DNA from: JACCXJ01 sp052387115
GTDB lineage: Bacteria > Pseudomonadota > Gammaproteobacteria > JACCXJ01
NCBI GenBank assembly: GCA_052387115.1
Contig: JBQTJM010000287.1
Coordinates: forward strand, 1-13,626
Length of the DNA stretch: 13,626 bases
Reading direction: 5' to 3'
This document shows, piece by piece, positions 12,995 through 13,626 of the stretch; position 1 is the first letter of the stretch, and every line of letters starts with the position of its first letter. The translations under genes were made by a program, and so were the position numbers. The notes under the pieces were generated by a model that was given only the letters and a program-made list of their open reading frames with translations, was not told the DNA's origin and did no database searches.

Positions 12995-13126
12995 ATGGAC
13001 AGGTTGACGGGTATGAATGTGTTCCTGGCGGTGGCCAACGCCGCCAGTTTTTCGGCCGCAGGCCGGACCGACGTCGGGCAACTGGCGGTTCAGAGGGCCG
13101 GACGTATCTGCTTCGCGTGCGCATAG
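12995..13126 (+). pseudogene. LysR-family regulator gene with internal deletion
   Basis: The frame starts MDRLTGMNVFLAVANAASFS and is nearly identical to LysR 1 for 25 residues (to AAGRT). It then jumps, out of frame, to DNA matching LysR 1 positions 7036-7070, and after 13102 it runs into a dispersed repeat and stops at 13126. The HTH recognition helix and almost the entire effector domain are gone. The deletion corresponds to about 6526-7037 of the intact copy and has a short GGCC-rich similarity at the two ends. It is a dead paralogue located directly before the formate dehydrogenase gene. Confidence 0.85.
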
Positions 13127-13168
13127 TTACAAAGAGAGACTCTGTGTGAACGTCACGAGCATCAAGAG
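13105..13168 (+). repeat. Remnant of the dispersed repeat family found after fhcC
   Basis: ATCTGCTTCGCGTGCGCA (13106-13123) is identical to 4130-4147, the inner and arm part of the 20-bp inverted repeat. After a shortened TAGTTACAAAG segment, 13132-13166 matches the 35-bp motif at 4029-4063 (28/35). The order of the two modules is reversed relative to the fhcC copy, as expected if units occur in tandem and this is a junction of two. Confidence 0.6.
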
Positions 13169-13626
13169 AAAGGGACAGATCCGGGGACGGGCCGTCGATC
13201 CCGCGGCCTTGGCGGAGGTGCGGGAGCTCCTCGGCGAGGAGCCGCGGCGGCGCGATCTGCTCCTCGAGCACCTGCATAAGATCCAGGACCGCTTCCACTG
13301 CCTCCCGGCCGCCCACCTCGTCGCGCTCGCCGAGGAGATGAAGCTCGCCACGACCGAGGTCTACGAGGTCGCCACGTTCTACCACCACTTCGATGTCGTC
13401 AGGGAGGACGAGACCGCGCCGCCCGCGCTCACCGTGCGGGTGTGCGACTCGCTCTCATGCGAGCTCGCGGGCGCGCACGAGCTGCTCGCGAAGCTCAAGG
13501 ACACGCTCGGCGCCGGCGTGCGGGTCCTGCCCGCGCCCTGCGTGGGCCGCTGCGAGCAGGCGCCGGTCGCGGTGGTGGGAAAGAATCCCGTCGCACAGGC
13601 GACTGCCGACAGGGTGCGGCCGCTCG
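13146..13626 (+). CDS. NAD-dependent formate dehydrogenase beta subunit, NuoE-like N-terminal part (3' end outside window)
   Basis: About 160 residues are visible. The sequence VDPAALAEVRELLGEEPRRR followed by DLLLEHLHKIQDRF matches the start of the fused NuoE/NuoF-type beta subunit of the tungsten formate dehydrogenase described in Methylorubrum (FDH1). The thioredoxin-like [2Fe-2S] domain is present with cysteines 100, 105, 132 and 136 (CDSLSC, CVGRC), numbered from the GTG at 13146. It would pass electrons from formate oxidation to NAD+. A fused NuoF half would lie beyond the window; a stand-alone gamma subunit is the alternative. The start is uncertain: the frame is open further upstream, no ATG is available, and the GTG lies inside a repeat element. 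Confidence 0.85.
   Translation, partial: MNVTSIKRKGQIRGRAVDPAALAEVRELLGEEPRRRDLLLEHLHKIQDRFHCLPAAHLVALAEEMKLATTEVYEVATFYHHFDVVREDETAPPALTVRVCDSLSCELAGAHELLAKLKDTLGAGVRVLPAPCVGRCEQAPVAVVGKNPVAQATADRVRPL

Larger units (their letters stand above)
12700..13102 (+). repeat. Long direct repeat, copy B (partner of 6150-6525), with extra LysR-derived end
   Basis: 12700-13069 aligns with 6150-6525. The segment 13068-13102 then continues as a match to 7036-7070, that is, an internal part of LysR 1 (shared GCGGTTC and AGGGCCGGA blocks). Copy B is thus a LysR locus from which about 510 bp was deleted. The small indels and substitutions between copies show the duplication is not recent. Confidence 0.82.

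Noticed and set aside
12909..13388. Minus-strand frame of 159 codons opposite the formate dehydrogenase start
   Set aside because: Antisense to conserved iron-sulfur domain coding sequence and crosses the repeat and the LysR pseudogene.

Overview
The window looks like a chromosomal segment of a GC-rich, aerobic C1-oxidising proteobacterium. The main evidence is four adjacent genes for the formyltransferase/hydrolase complex (fhcB-A-D-C), a methylene-tetrahydromethanopterin dehydrogenase (mtdB), and, at the right edge, the start of a NAD-linked formate dehydrogenase beta subunit. Together these belong to the tetrahydromethanopterin route that oxidises formaldehyde to formate and then CO2. GTAG-headed palindromic repeats, a HigBA-type pair and a remnant of a kinase seen in gammaproteobacteria point weakly to a gammaproteobacterial methylotroph or methanotroph. 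The species cannot be fixed from this sequence.

Layout. Positions 1-4029: fhcB (5' end missing), fhcA, fhcD and fhcC, tightly packed with 4-bp start/stop overlaps at A/D and D/C, so almost certainly one operon. Positions 4029-4334: no gene, but a cluster of palindromic repeats. Positions 4335-4936: a toxin-antitoxin pair of lower GC. Positions 4937-5313: a C-terminal scrap of a short-chain dehydrogenase plus unassigned DNA. Positions 5314-6003: a beta-class carbonic anhydrase. Positions 6150-6525: first copy of a long direct repeat that ends inside the first LysR gene (6451-7473). Positions 7603-8505: mtdB. Positions 8595-9110: degraded tadA and IS91-type transposase remnants lying end to end. 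Positions 9375-10406: a patatin-like phospholipase. Positions 10693-11595 (minus): a second LysR gene, paralogous to the first. Positions 11786-12277: an unrecognised one-helix membrane protein. Positions 12319-12582 (minus): the N-lobe fragment of a Ser/Thr kinase. Positions 12700-13102: second copy of the long repeat, ending in a LysR gene broken by an internal deletion. Positions 13105-13168: remnant of the same repeat family found after fhcC. From about 13146: the formate dehydrogenase beta subunit, cut by the window end.

How the genes fit together. MtdB oxidises methylene-H4MPT to methenyl-H4MPT. A cyclohydrolase (mch, not in this window) would give formyl-H4MPT. FhcD/FhcA with FhcB/FhcC then move the formyl group to methylofuran and hydrolyse it to formate. 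The formate dehydrogenase oxidises formate to CO2 with NADH production, and carbonic anhydrase can equilibrate that CO2 with bicarbonate. LysR-type regulators sit next to mtdB and, as a broken copy, just before the formate dehydrogenase gene.

No wholly new multi-gene system is evident. The most interesting material is structural: duplicated LysR promoter regions with conserved dyads and a conserved reverse-strand terminator, a repeat family that touches both C1 loci and may supply the formate dehydrogenase start codon, and a collection of decayed gene fragments between the repeats.
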